Source of the DNA: Stappia sp. MMSF_3263
GTDB lineage: Bacteria; Pseudomonadota; Alphaproteobacteria; Rhizobiales; Stappiaceae
Direction: 5' to 3'
NCBI RefSeq assembly: GCF_030733745.1
Contig: NZ_JASHIK010000007.1
Span: 62,001-126,000, forward strand
DNA length: 64,000 nucleotides
Shown: one piece after another, positions 37,193 to 46,257 of the stretch
How positions within the stretch are numbered: the first letter of the stretch is position 1
Layout: each line of letters starts with the position of its first letter
Notes under the pieces: model-generated
Database searches by the model: none
The model's input: the letters and a program-made list of their open reading frames with translations, nothing else
What the model was told of the DNA's origin: nothing
Program-made: the position numbers and the translations under genes

Positions 37193-39126
37193 GCATGAGT
37201 ATCGGGGCGATTGTGCTCTATTCCCGCTCGGGCGAGCAACGCAGGCTCGCGTTCAAGAGTCGCGGCTTCAACGTAATTACTGGCGACTCCAAGACAGGCA
37301 AGTCGGCGATCATCGACATCATTGATTATTGCCTTGGTCGGAGCAGCTGCAATGTCGCCGAAGGTGTCATTAGACGCAGCGTTTCTTGGTTCGCAGTCTG
37401 CTTGCTGAACGGAGAAGACGAGCTATTCGTCGCGCGTAAGAATCCGGGACCGGGTACGGACACAGGTGGCGAAATCTATGTTCGCCGTGGCACATTCGAC
37501 GCACCGCCGGCTTTCGACGAGCTTGCGCGCAACGTGGTTGAATCTGAGTTGATCTCGCTATTGTCGCGCTTTGTCGGCATCTCGGAAAATGAGCACCGGC
37601 CACAAAGCGGCACACGGCTCCCGCTCCAAGCAACAATCCGGCACGCCTTGTTTCTGTGCTTCCAGAAGCAGGACGAGATCGACAATCGCGACCGTCTTTT
37701 TCACCGGCAAGGTGACCAGTTCATCCCTCAGGCGATCAAGGATACGCTTCCTTATTTCGTCGGAGCGGTCGACGAACAGCATTTCTTGCGGCAGCACGAG
37801 CTTGATCTTGCTCGCGAGGCTTTGCGCGAGCTCGAGCAGCGCGCTCAGCGACAGAATGAAGCGCGAAATGTTGATGTCGCCCGTATCCGCAGGCTCGTGA
37901 CGGATGGTAAGCGCGTCGGCCTTATTGTTTCGGAGTATGAGCCGGTTGAGATCGATGCTGCTCTCGAGGTTCTCGACCACGCTTCCCAAACAGACCTCGC
38001 TACCACGGCGGTGCTCCCCGATTTCGGCGACTCTATCGATCGCCTTCGGGGTGAGCAGGCGACTCTGCGGAGCGATCTCGAGCGCGTGAATGACGAGATT
38101 CGAGCCTCGCGATTGATGCTGTCCGAGCAAAGCGCGTATTCGCGCGAGGGGCATGAACAGCGGGCACGGTTGAGTTCAATCGGTCTCTTCAAGGTCGAGG
38201 CCGATGGGCACCAGTGCCCACTTTGCAATACGGCTCTCGACGTGCCAACGCCTGCCACGGCCCAGGTTGCTGACGCCTTGCGCATGGTGTGCGAACAGCT
38301 CTCAGCGGTCGAGGTCGAACAACCGCATCTTCAGCGCTATATTGAAGGCTTAGAGCAACGCCGGGGTAAGCTTGAACGCGAATTGGTAGAGGCACAGAAC
38401 TCACTGTCGCGGCTGATCACGGACGACGCCCGGGCGAAGGCGCAGCAGGATCTGATGGTAGATCAAGCGCGCGTCGTCGGCCGTATCGCAGCCTTTCTAG
38501 ACGCTCTCCGACCGAGCGACAGCGAGCCTGATCTGGCACTCTTGATTGAGGCGGCAAAGCGCAAGGTTGAAACCCTCGTGGCTGCCGTGAACGCTGATGA
38601 TGTCTCTCAGCGCCTTGACACCTATCTCAATCTCATAAGCAAGCAGATGTCTGCCTTTGCTGAATCACTCGATCTCGAGCACAGCGGTAGCGAGCTTCGG
38701 CTAGACATTAAGAAGCTGACAGTCGTCGCGGACACGCTGGACGGCCCGATTCCCTTGAACCGGATGGGAAGCGGTGAGAATTGGGTAGGCTATCACGTGC
38801 TGACCTATCTAGCTCTGCATTGGTGGTTCAGAAAACGCAACCGACCCGTGCCGGCAACACTGATCTTCGATCAGCCTTCGCAGGCTCATTATCCGGCCGA
38901 GCGCGATCAAGAGGGAAGCCTCGATCCCCTCGACGACAAGGATCGCCATGCGGTGCAGGCCCTCTTCGAACTGATGTACCGCGCTTGTCAGGAGATCGAG
39001 GGGCTGCAACTGATCGTGCTTGATCACGCGCATCTCGCTGACGACTGGTTTGAGGCATCGATAGTCGAGGAATGGCGCCGTAACCGCTTCCTCGTGCCGC
39101 CCGAATGGGACACGCGAGAGAGATGA
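37189..39126 (+). CDS. DUF3732-type SMC/ABC ATPase of an ABC-three-component system
   Basis: The 645-residue protein is an SMC/Rad50-like ATPase with a short coiled coil. Walker A is GDSKTGKS at residues 32-39, directly followed by IIDIIDYCLG, as typical of DUF3732. Coiled-coil segments (about 200-330 and 375-470) flank a CPLC motif (C343-C346), like a zinc hook. The signature motif is MGSGENW at 526-532. Walker B is LIFDQPSQ with D561, where Q562 stands for the usual catalytic Glu. The H-loop equivalent is LDHAHL near 611-616. In ABC-3C systems such ATPases are thought to sense foreign nucleic acid and license the effector; this has not been shown here. Confidence 0.85.
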   Translation: MSMSIGAIVLYSRSGEQRRLAFKSRGFNVITGDSKTGKSAIIDIIDYCLGRSSCNVAEGVIRRSVSWFAVCLLNGEDELFVARKNPGPGTDTGGEIYVRRGTFDAPPAFDELARNVVESELISLLSRFVGISENEHRPQSGTRLPLQATIRHALFLCFQKQDEIDNRDRLFHRQGDQFIPQAIKDTLPYFVGAVDEQHFLRQHELDLAREALRELEQRAQRQNEARNVDVARIRRLVTDGKRVGLIVSEYEPVEIDAALEVLDHASQTDLATTAVLPDFGDSIDRLRGEQATLRSDLERVNDEIRASRLMLSEQSAYSREGHEQRARLSSIGLFKVEADGHQCPLCNTALDVPTPATAQVADALRMVCEQLSAVEVEQPHLQRYIEGLEQRRGKLERELVEAQNSLSRLITDDARAKAQQDLMVDQARVVGRIAAFLDALRPSDSEPDLALLIEAAKRKVETLVAAVNADDVSQRLDTYLNLISKQMSAFAESLDLEHSGSELRLDIKKLTVVADTLDGPIPLNRMGSGENWVGYHVLTYLALHWWFRKRNRPVPATLIFDQPSQAHYPAERDQEGSLDPLDDKDRHAVQALFELMYRACQEIEGLQLIVLDHAHLADDWFEASIVEEWRRNRFLVPPEWDTRER

Positions 39127-39282
39127 AAGAAAGTGCTTTTCTGCTGCGTATTGCAGCCCCGCTGCGATTGTGGCTTGATTCCACCAATCGCCTAGAAAGA
39201 GACTCATAGCGCAACGAGTAGCCGTGATCGGGCTGGCTGGTGTCAGTTCTCAGAAATCAATGTCTGAGAGCCTCGCCCGTCC

Positions 39283-39666
39283 TTACTCGCCCGGCGTCCA
39301 GGGCTGGTAGTCGCCGGTCACCTGCGGGCGCTTGTCGCCGGTCAGGATCGAGCCCTTGGGCCGGTAGGCCTGATGCGTGCCGGTGCGGTTGGGGATGTGC
39401 GGGGCTTCCCAGGTGCGGGGGGCGTAGTCGGTCTCGCTCGGGGCGACGTCCGTGCGGTGGTGCATCCAGCCGTGCCAGCCGGGCGGGATCGTCGAGGCTT
39501 CTGCGAGGCCGTCATAGATCACCCAGCGCTTCTTGCCGCCGCGCTCGCGGTAGTAGGAATTGCCGAACTCGTCCTTGCCGACGAACTCGCCCTTGCGCCA
39601 TGTGAAGAGGCGCGTGCCCCAGGTGGCGCTGTTCCACCAGGTGAAGAATTGCAGCAGGGTTTTCAT
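39283..39666 (-). CDS. NADH:ubiquinone oxidoreductase subunit NDUFA12
   Basis: The 127-residue protein is an accessory subunit of respiratory complex I found in alphaproteobacteria and mitochondria (17.2 kDa subunit). Diagnostic segments are FTWWNSATWGTRLFTWRKGE, DEFGNSYYRERGGKKRWVIY, and PPGWHGWMHHRTD, then RTWEAPHIPNRTGT. I chose the ATG at 39666, the natural family start; the longer frame would add 60 Pro/Arg-rich residues. It is convergent with the ABC-3C island and encoded apart from the main nuo cluster, which is usual. Confidence 0.93.
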   Translation of the reverse strand: MKTLLQFFTWWNSATWGTRLFTWRKGEFVGKDEFGNSYYRERGGKKRWVIYDGLAEASTIPPGWHGWMHHRTDVAPSETDYAPRTWEAPHIPNRTGTHQAYRPKGSILTGDKRPQVTGDYQPWTPGE

Positions 39667-39805
39667 CGGCTCGCCGTCTCGTTTGATACCGTTGCCCTCG
39701 CATAGCGCACCCTTGCCCGTTGCGCAATGCGGCGGGGCGTCCCGGCCGGCGGCGAGCGGCGCCCGTCTTCTTCCTGAAGGGGTCTTCTTCCTGAAGGCGG
39801 TTTCC

Positions 39806-40489
39806 TCAGGCGGCGTTCTTGTCGCGCTTGGGGCGCACGGTGGCAAAGCCGGCGCGGGCGGTCTTGGCGTTGGGCGCGCCGGTCTCGTGCACCTGGGGCG
39901 GTGCCGTCTCGGGCCGGCTCGCCGGGGTCTGCGGCACGTCGCGGCGCGTCACGGCGGGCTTGACGGTGACGACGTTGCGGCCGTTGCCGATCTGCTGCCA
40001 CTTGCGCGCCTTGGCATCGAGACTGTCGGCGACGCCGTCGATGACATAGCGCCCGTCCTCGCCCATCACCAGCGGGCGGGCATCGCGCAGCGTCCACATC
40101 AGCCGGTCGTAAAGGGCGGAGGGCGACAGCGGCTTGGTCAGGACGTGCTGGGCGCCGTCGCGCAGGATCCGGTCGATCAATGTGCGGGTGCCGTGCGCGG
40201 TGCAGAACATCACCGGCAGGAAGCAGAGCGGCGCCATCTTGCGCTGGCGGATGGCGCGCAGCAGGGCGACGCCGCTCATCGGCTTCATCCGCCAGTCGGT
40301 GATGATGAAATTGGGCGGGTCGAGCCGCATCACTTCCAGCGCCGCCTCGGCGGTGTCGAAGGTGCGCACCCGGCGCACGCGGAACGACAGCAGCGTCGAC
40401 CGCAGGATCGCCTGCATCGGCTTGGAATCGTCGACGACGACGACATCGAGATCGCCGATGTCCAGTCCGTATGCGTAATGCCGCGTCAT
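39806..40489 (-). CDS. Response regulator with an isolated receiver domain
   Basis: The 227-residue protein has a CheY-like receiver at its N-terminus. The acidic pair is DD in VVVDDSKPMQ, the phosphorylated Asp lies in IITDWRM, the Thr/Ser switch position is in MFCTAHG, and the Lys is in LTKPLSP. The last 80 residues are basic, Pro/Ala-rich and probably disordered, without a DNA-binding domain. It may work through protein contacts like other single-domain alphaproteobacterial regulators. Start ATG 40489 (MTRHYAYGLD) is preferred to a longer frame beginning at 40573. No histidine kinase gene adjoins it. Confidence 0.87.
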   Translation of the reverse strand: MTRHYAYGLDIGDLDVVVVDDSKPMQAILRSTLLSFRVRRVRTFDTAEAALEVMRLDPPNFIITDWRMKPMSGVALLRAIRQRKMAPLCFLPVMFCTAHGTRTLIDRILRDGAQHVLTKPLSPSALYDRLMWTLRDARPLVMGEDGRYVIDGVADSLDAKARKWQQIGNGRNVVTVKPAVTRRDVPQTPASRPETAPPQVHETGAPNAKTARAGFATVRPKRDKNAA

Positions 40490-40695
40490 CCGAGCCACGT
40501 TGCCATCCCGGTTGGAGGTCCCAAGGAAGGCATTTAAAGCACAGCCGGATTTCCCCGCGATTGAGGGGAACAAGACGATTCTCAGACAGTTTTGCTAAAA
40601 TTGAATCAATATCGCTGTTATATTGGCAAAACAGACGTGATTCTGTTTTTCACCCGCGTCGTTTCGGGCTGTTTTCGGCCGGATTTGGCGCAATC

Positions 40696-40790
40696 GGGGA
40701 CAGATTCGCGCTGTCCCCGGGGTGTTCCGGGGCACCCCGTACGGCTCCGTTTTTGGGGCCGGAAAACCGCCAATCCCCGCAACCGGCGGT
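40696..40790. other. Cluster of four adjacent inverted repeats, possible structured RNA
   Basis: The four hairpins follow with short gaps: 40696-40718 (GGGGACAG/CTGTCCCC), 40719-40738 (GGGGTG/CACCCC), 40742-40761 (7-base arms with one G-U pair and a T-rich loop) and 40766-40790 (ACCGCC/GGCGGT). No coding frame or standard riboswitch signature is seen. It could be a small RNA, a leader, or a repeat element. Confidence 0.35.
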
Positions 40791-40910
40791 GTGGCGGTGC
40801 TCCCGTCACGCGGGGCCGGGGAGGCGCCGGTCAGGGCGGAAGGCCACTTGCAAGGCCTATCTGGCGGCCGAGCCGGCAAAGCACCCGTCATCCTCGTTAT
40901 CCACACGCAC

Positions 40911-40926
40911 ACACTACATTTGGGGT
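40911..40926 (+). promoter_or_regulatory. NrdR box, distal pair, left
   Basis: ACACTACATTTGGGGT matches the NrdR box pattern (ACACWATATATWGTGT) at about 12 of 16 positions. The next box starts exactly 31 bases further on, and NrdR boxes act as pairs spaced 31-32 bases. NrdR represses ribonucleotide reductase genes when dATP is high. Confidence 0.5.
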
Positions 40927-40941
40927 CTGGCCGAGGCGTGA

Positions 40942-40957
40942 CCACAATAGATGGATT
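40942..40957 (+). promoter_or_regulatory. NrdR box, distal pair, right
   Basis: CCACAATAGATGGATT matches the NrdR pattern at about 12 of 16 positions, 31 bases after its partner. A TTGACG element (40965-40970) with CTAACG 17 bases later follows, giving a possible first promoter under control of this pair. Confidence 0.45.
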
Positions 40958-41135
40958 TGGGTGCTTGACGCTCACCGGCGATTCACCCTAACGTTCGGGT
41001 GTCGGATAAATCGCAGACAGGTTGGGGCTTCGACCCCGCGTCCTCATCAACTGCAAGCGTATGGTCCCCGGAGCCTTCCGGGTTTCGGCATGGCGACCGC
41101 GGCGGTTCGCGATGCGGGAAAATTGCGCCTTGCGT

Positions 41136-41151
41136 TGACGATATGTCGTGA
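41136..41151 (+). promoter_or_regulatory. NrdR box, proximal pair, left
   Basis: TGACGATATGTCGTGA matches at about 10 of 16 positions and is itself palindromic. It lies exactly 31 bases before the strong proximal box and just before the candidate -35 element. Confidence 0.4.
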
Positions 41152-41176
41152 CAGAAAAGCGATGATCTACTATATA
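41148..41176 (+). promoter_or_regulatory. Candidate nrdJ promoter
   Basis: GTGACA (41148-41153) matches TTGACA at five of six positions. CTATAT/TATATA follows 16-17 bases later at 41170-41176. The -10 element lies inside the proximal NrdR box, so NrdR binding would block polymerase. It leaves a leader of about 210 bases before nrdJ. Confidence 0.45.
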
Positions 41177-41182
41177 TGGTGT
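41167..41182 (+). promoter_or_regulatory. NrdR box, proximal pair, right
   Basis: CTACTATATATGGTGT matches the NrdR pattern at about 13 of 16 positions, the best of the four boxes, with the full CTATATAT core. Its position over a -10 element and the class II reductase downstream fit the known role of NrdR. Confidence 0.65.
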
Positions 41183-41391
41183 TCATCCTTCACACATGAC
41201 CGCGCGGCAAAGCGCGGCGAAATCACAGGGCGGCGGGGACAGGGCTTGCGCATCTTCAGGTGCGCGGCCCGGCGGCATGGCCGCCTCGCACCGGGCGCCG
41301 GCATCATGCCGCGCGCCGCTCCACCGGCGGCCTTGGCCGCGAATAGATACCCACGGCCCGCCGGGCCGATGCACGTTAAGGGGGCTTTTGG

Positions 41392-44300
41392 ATGAAGATC
41401 GAGCGGCGTTACACGAAGGGCGGCCAGTCGCCCTATGCCGAGATCGCGTTTCGCGTGGCCACGAGCGAAATTCGGAATCCGGACGGCTCGATCGTCTTCC
41501 GGCTTGAAAACATTGACGTTCCTGCGCAGTTCTCGCAGGTTGCCGCGGATATCCTGGCGCAGAAATATTTCCGCAAGGCCGGTGTCCCCGCCCGCCTGAA
41601 GCCGGTCGAGGAGAACACCGTTCCCTCCTGGCTGTGGCGGCAGGAGGCGGACCTTGCAGCGCTCGAGGCGCTGCCCGAGGAAGAGCGCTACGGCTCGGAA
41701 ATCGACGCCCGCCAGGTCTTCGACCGGCTCGCCGGCACCTGGACCTACTGGGGCTGGAAGGGCGGATACTTTGACGGCGAGGACGACGCCCGCGCCTTCT
41801 ACGACGAGCTGCGCTACATGCTCGCCACCCAGAAGGTGGCGCCGAACTCGCCGCAGTGGTTCAACACCGGCCTGCACTGGGCCTATGGCATCGACGGCCC
41901 CAGCCAGGGGCATTTCTACGTTGATTTTCAAACAGGTGAGCTGACCCGCTCGGCCACCGCCTATGAGCATCCGCAGCCGCATGCCTGCTTCATCCAGTCG
42001 GTTCAGGACGATCTCGTCAACGAGAACGGCATCATGGACCTGTGGGTGCGCGAAGCGCGCCTGTTCAAGTACGGATCGGGGACAGGCTCCAACTTCTCCC
42101 GCGTGCGCGGCGAGGGCGAGAGGCTGTCGGGCGGGGGCAAGTCGTCCGGCCTGATGAGCTTCCTCAAGATCGGCGACCGGGCGGCCGGGGCCATCAAGTC
42201 GGGCGGCACGACGCGTCGCGCCGCCAAGATGGTGGTGGTCGATGTCGATCATCCCGACATCGAGGATTACATCACCTGGAAGGTCCGCGAGGAGCAGAAG
42301 GTGGCCGCGCTCGTCACCGGCTCGAAGATCTGCCAGAAGCACCTGACCGCGATCATGAAGGCCTGCGTCAATTGCGAGGCCGACAACGGGGATTGCTTCG
42401 ATCCGGCGAAGAACCCGGCCTTGAAGCGCGAGATCCGCGCCGCCAAGAAGATGATGGTGCCGGAGAACTACATCCAGCGCGTCATCCAGTTCGCCCGCCA
42501 GGGTTTCACCAAGATCGAGTTCCCGACCTACAATACCGACTGGGATTCGGAAGCTTACCTGACGGTTTCGGGCCAGAATTCCAACAACTCTGTGCGCGTC
42601 ACCGACGGCTTCCTGACCTCCGTGGTCGAGGACGGCGACTGGAACCTGACCGCGCGCAAGGACGGCCGCGTCACCAAGACGCTGAAGGCCCGCGAATTGT
42701 GGGAGCAGATCGGCTATGCCGCCTGGGCCTCCGCCGATCCGGGCATCCAGTACCACACGACGATCAACGACTGGCACACCTGCCCGGCCTCGGGCGAGAT
42801 CCGCGCCTCGAACCCGTGCTCCGAGTACATGTTCCTCGACGACACGGCCTGCAACCTGGCGTCGCTGAACCTGCTGCAGTTCCGCGGCAAGGACGGGGTG
42901 TTCGACGTCGAGGCCTATGAGCACGGCGTGCGTCTGTGGACCATGGTGCTCGAGATCTCGGTGCTGATGGCGCAGTTCCCCTCGAAGGAGATCGCGGAGC
43001 TGTCCTACCGCTACCGCACGCTCGGCCTTGGCTACGCCAATATCGGCGGGCTGCTGATGACGTCCGGCATTCCTTATGACAGCGACGAGGGGCGGGCGAT
43101 CTGCGGCGCTCTCACCGCGATCATGACCGGTGTTTCCTACGCGACTTCGGCAGAGATGGCTGGCGAACTCGGCGCCTTCCCGGGCTACGCGGACAATGCC
43201 GAGCACATGCTGCGCGTCATCCGCAACCACCGCCGCGCCGCCCATGGCGAGAGCGAGGGCTACGAGGGACTCAACACCAATCCGGTGCCGCTCGACCATG
43301 CGTCCTGCGCCGACAAGGTGCTGGTCGAACGGGCCAAGGCGGCCTGGGATCTGGCACTGGAGCTGGGCGAGAAGCACGGCTACCGCAACGCCCAGTCGAC
43401 AGTGATCGCGCCGACCGGCACGATCGGCCTGGTCATGGATTGCGACACGACCGGCATCGAACCCGACTTCGCGCTGGTGAAGTTCAAGAAGCTGGCCGGT
43501 GGCGGCTACTTCAAGATCATCAACCGGGCGGTCCCCGAGGCGCTGCGCACGCTCGGCTATTCCGAGAGCGAGATCGCCGAGATGGAGGCCTACGCGGTCG
43601 GCCACGGCACGCTCGACCAGGCTCCGGCGGTCAATCCCGGCAGCCTACGCGCCAAGGGGTTCAACGATGCCGCGCTGGAGAAGGTGGCGGGCGCGCTGAA
43701 GTCGGCCTTCGACATCAAGTTCGTCTTCAATCGCTGGACGCTCGGCGACGAGTTCCTGACCGACGCCCTGAAGGTGCCGGCCGAGAAGCTCGACGATCCG
43801 GATTTCGAGCTGCTGGCGCATCTCGGCTTTTCTCGTGCCGATATCGAGCAGGCCAACACCCATGTCTGCGGCGCGATGACGCTGGAAGGCGCGCCGTTCC
43901 TCAAGCAGGAGCATTACGCGGTCTTCGATTGCGCCAATCCGTGCGGTCGCCTGGGCAAGCGGTTCCTGTCGGTGGAGAGCCACATCCGCATGATGGCGGC
44001 GGCACAGCCGTTCATCTCCGGCGCGATTTCCAAGACGATCAACATGCCGAACGACGCGACGGTTTCCGATTGCGCCGAGGCCTACATGCTGTCCTGGCGC
44101 CTGGCGCTGAAGGCCAACGCGCTCTACCGCGACGGCTCGAAGCTGAGCCAGCCGCTCAACTCCCAGCTTCTCGCCGACAGCGACGATGACGAGGAGGATG
44201 CGGTCGAGGCGCTGATGGCGCAGCCGCAGGCGGCGCGGGCCGAGATGGTGGCGGAACGGATCGTCGAGCGCATTGTCGAGCGGGTGGTGGAACGCACCGT

Positions 44301-45129
44301 GCGCGAGCGCGAGAAGATGCCGGACCGGCGCAAGGGCTACACCCAGAAGGCGCGTGTCGGCGGCCACAAGGTCTATCTGACCACGGGTGAGTATGGCGAC
44401 GGCCGCCTCGGCGAGATCTTCATCGACATGCACAAGGAAGGCGCCGCCTTCCGCTCCTTGATGAACAATTTCGCCATCGCCATCTCGCTCGGCCTCCAGT
44501 ACGGCGTGCCGCTCGAGGAATATGTCGACGCCTTCACCTTCACCCGGTTCGAGCCGGCCGGCATGGTGCAGGGCAACGAGGCGATCAAGAACGCGACCTC
44601 GATCCTCGACTACATCTTCCGCGAACTGGCCGTCTCCTACCTGGACCGGCACGACCTGGCCCATGTGTCGCCGGAATCCCTGTCGACCACGTCGATCAGC
44701 GGCGGCGAGAACGAAGGCCGTCCGGCCGGCACCGCGCATAGCGGCGTCGTGTCCAAGGGGCTTGTGCGCGGCCAGACGGAGCGTTTCCGCCTCGTCGGCA
44801 ACCCGGGTGAGCCGGCCGGCTCGCTTGGCGGCGGCGAGGGCGGCTCGGCCAAGGGCGGCAAGGCCTCGGCGGTTGCCAGCGGCAGCATCCATGCCCGCAC
44901 GGCGGCGGTCGCGACCGCCTTCAAGCGGGATGTGGAGGCAGAGCCGGAGGCGGATGTCGCGGTCGGCACCGCAGCGCCCGCCAAGGCAAGCCAGGCGCAG
45001 CAGATCGCCAAGGCCCGGATGCAGGGCTACGAGGGCGAGAGCTGCATGGAATGCGGCAACTTCACCATGGTGCGCAACGGCACCTGCCTGAAATGCGACA
45101 CCTGCGGCAGCACCAGCGGCTGCAGCTGA
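41392..45129 (+). CDS. nrdJ: Vitamin B12-dependent ribonucleotide reductase (class II)
   Basis: The 1245-residue enzyme makes deoxyribonucleotides with adenosylcobalamin, independent of oxygen. The N-domain includes [15 protein letters not shown], then FIQSVQDDL and [12 protein letters not shown]. The active-site region has [21 protein letters not shown], and the 10-strand barrel ends with the [15 protein letters not shown] and [10 protein letters not shown] motifs. The C-terminus carries a zinc-ribbon/thiol tail (CMECGNF, then CDTCGS), used for re-reduction. Length and layout fit the large alphaproteobacterial NrdJ. It is a single-gene unit with a clear terminator and upstream NrdR boxes, so dNTP supply here depends on cobalamin at least in part. 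Confidence 0.96.
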   Translation: MKIERRYTKGGQSPYAEIAFRVATSEIRNPDGSIVFRLENIDVPAQFSQVAADILAQKYFRKAGVPARLKPVEENTVPSWLWRQEADLAALEALPEEERYGSEIDARQVFDRLAGTWTYWGWKGGYFDGEDDARAFYDELRYMLATQKVAPNSPQWFNTGLHWAYGIDGPSQGHFYVDFQTGELTRSATAYEHPQPHACFIQSVQDDLVNENGIMDLWVREARLFKYGSGTGSNFSRVRGEGERLSGGGKSSGLMSFLKIGDRAAGAIKSGGTTRRAAKMVVVDVDHPDIEDYITWKVREEQKVAALVTGSKICQKHLTAIMKACVNCEADNGDCFDPAKNPALKREIRAAKKMMVPENYIQRVIQFARQGFTKIEFPTYNTDWDSEAYLTVSGQNSNNSVRVTDGFLTSVVEDGDWNLTARKDGRVTKTLKARELWEQIGYAAWASADPGIQYHTTINDWHTCPASGEIRASNPCSEYMFLDDTACNLASLNLLQFRGKDGVFDVEAYEHGVRLWTMVLEISVLMAQFPSKEIAELSYRYRTLGLGYANIGGLLMTSGIPYDSDEGRAICGALTAIMTGVSYATSAEMAGELGAFPGYADNAEHMLRVIRNHRRAAHGESEGYEGLNTNPVPLDHASCADKVLVERAKAAWDLALELGEKHGYRNAQSTVIAPTGTIGLVMDCDTTGIEPDFALVKFKKLAGGGYFKIINRAVPEALRTLGYSESEIAEMEAYAVGHGTLDQAPAVNPGSLRAKGFNDAALEKVAGALKSAFDIKFVFNRWTLGDEFLTDALKVPAEKLDDPDFELLAHLGFSRADIEQANTHVCGAMTLEGAPFLKQEHYAVFDCANPCGRLGKRFLSVESHIRMMAAAQPFISGAISKTINMPNDATVSDCAEAYMLSWRLALKANALYRDGSKLSQPLNSQLLADSDDDEEDAVEALMAQPQAARAEMVAERIVERIVERVVERTVREREKMPDRRKGYTQKARVGGHKVYLTTGEYGDGRLGEIFIDMHKEGAAFRSLMNNFAIAISLGLQYGVPLEEYVDAFTFTRFEPAGMVQGNEAIKNATSILDYIFRELAVSYLDRHDLAHVSPESLSTTSISGGENEGRPAGTAHSGVVSKGLVRGQTERFRLVGNPGEPAGSLGGGEGGSAKGGKASAVASGSIHARTAAVATAFKRDVEAEPEADVAVGTAAPAKASQAQQIAKARMQGYEGESCMECGNFTMVRNGTCLKCDTCGSTSGCS

Positions 45130-45191
45130 CGGGACGGGGACGGCTGGCCTGAAGGCCGGCCTCCCTGCTGCTCGATATACGAAACACAAAC

Positions 45192-45225
45192 CCGTCCGGC
45201 AGCGATGCCGGGCGGTTTTTGTTTT
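45192..45225 (+). terminator. Rho-independent terminator of nrdJ
   Basis: A 9-base stem with one G-U pair (CCGTCCGGC at 45192-45200, GCCGGGCGG at 45207-45215) is followed by TTTTTGTTTT. It lies about 60 bases after the nrdJ stop. The remaining bases to 45408 hold no recognisable gene. Confidence 0.85.
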
Positions 45226-45408
45226 CAGGGACAAGACGCGGGGCGCGGCGGCCGGTTCTCACCGGTCATCCCGGGCAAGCGCGGTGAAGCCGGCGCGCCC
45301 GCCGATCAGGGGAGCGCCTGCGGCGCGGCTGATACGCTGGATGCCGGATCCGGCCATGTGTTTGCGGCGCAGACCGTTCGGCAGGGCGGGAGCGGGAATG
45401 GCGGGATT

Positions 45409-46257
45409 CTATGTGTTGCTGTCTTTGCCGTCATTGGCGGGGCCGACGGGAGCGATCAAGGCGGCGTCATTGACGTCATCGGCCTTTCGCCGCGCCTGAA
45501 TAGCATCGGAAAAGGCTGCGGCGAGAATGCCTGTCGGCATTGCGATCAGGCCAATCCCGGTGACAGCGGTCAGCCCGGCAAAAAACTGTCCAAGAGCTGT
45601 CTTGGGATAGACGTCTCCGTATCCGACCGTGGTGAGAGTTGCGATTGACCACCACATGGTTCGCGGAATGCTTCCGAAGGTCTCGGGCTGTATCGCACCT
45701 TCCACCAGATAGAGAACAGTAGAGGAGAAGAGCAGCAACATGCCGGCGATGCCTGCGCTCATCATCAACTCGAAACGTCGAGAATGAAGGGCTTGGGAAA
45801 TCGCCTCGAAGGCTCGCGAGAAGCGGCCAAGGCGGGCCACCCGCAGAATGCGCGTCAAACGGAAAAGCCTGAGCAGGAATGCTTCCGTACCGAAGGTGGT
45901 GAGCAGGAGCGGCAAGATCGCCAGAAAGTCCATGATTGCGGCTGGCGTGGCCATATATCGAAGGCGGCCCGCAATTCCGGAGTAGCGGGCATTCTCTCCC
46001 GCGACCCAGAGACGGAGCAGGTACTCGATCGCGAACAGCACGGTGAAAACGGCCTCAACGATAAAGAACACAGACTCCCGCCCCGTCAGGATCACCGGTT
46101 CACTTTCGAGAATCGCGGCGGCCGTCGCCAGGGCAATGAGGACGGCCAGCACCTTGTTGACTGGCGACAGCCCTTTACCTGGCCAGACGGTTGGCTCCAG
46201 ATAACAATAGAGGTGGTGTCTCAGCGGTGTTTTGTTGCGTAACGGAAGATCGCTCAT
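45409..46257 (-). CDS. Voltage-gated potassium channel-like protein
   Basis: The 282-residue protein has six membrane spans, as in Kv-type channels. S1 lies near residues 36-56 and S2-S3 follow. The voltage sensor S4 reads RLTRILRVARLGRFSR with regularly spaced arginines. The pore helix and selectivity filter are SIATLTTVGYGDVYP, with the canonical TVGYGD. A short cytoplasmic tail follows the last span. It should form a tetrameric K+ channel in the inner membrane. I start at ATG 46257 (MSDLPLRNKT) because a GGGAG ribosome binding site precedes it. It is divergent from the toxin-antitoxin pair. Confidence 0.9.
   Translation of the reverse strand: MSDLPLRNKTPLRHHLYCYLEPTVWPGKGLSPVNKVLAVLIALATAAAILESEPVILTGRESVFFIVEAVFTVLFAIEYLLRLWVAGENARYSGIAGRLRYMATPAAIMDFLAILPLLLTTFGTEAFLLRLFRLTRILRVARLGRFSRAFEAISQALHSRRFELMMSAGIAGMLLLFSSTVLYLVEGAIQPETFGSIPRTMWWSIATLTTVGYGDVYPKTALGQFFAGLTAVTGIGLIAMPTGILAAAFSDAIQARRKADDVNDAALIAPVGPANDGKDSNT

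Larger units (their letters stand above)
40490..41391. other. Long divergent intergenic region upstream of nrdJ
   Basis: About 900 bases separate the response regulator from nrdJ. The left part (40570-40660) is AT-rich and suits the regulator promoter. The middle part has four adjacent inverted repeats, and the right part holds two pairs of NrdR-like boxes with a promoter. These are listed separately. I see no credible protein gene; frames on both strands lack a good start and family likeness. A cobalamin riboswitch was looked for and not found. Confidence 0.55.

Noticed and set aside
39249-39268. Hairpin CTCAGA/TCTGAG between the ABC-3C genes and NDUFA12 as a bidirectional terminator
   Set aside because: The stem is only 6 bases with an 8-base loop and lacks a T-run on either side.
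40574-41391. Cobalamin riboswitch before nrdJ
   Set aside because: Expected for a B12-linked gene, but I could not find the conserved GCCACTG box or the other core elements. The hairpins present do not fit the riboswitch layout, and class II reductases are often under NrdR instead.
45262-45300. Fragment resembling the left end of the 28368 repeat element
   Set aside because: GGTCATCCCGGGCAAGCGCGG is only loosely similar to the repeat start and has no matching right end; too weak to call a copy.
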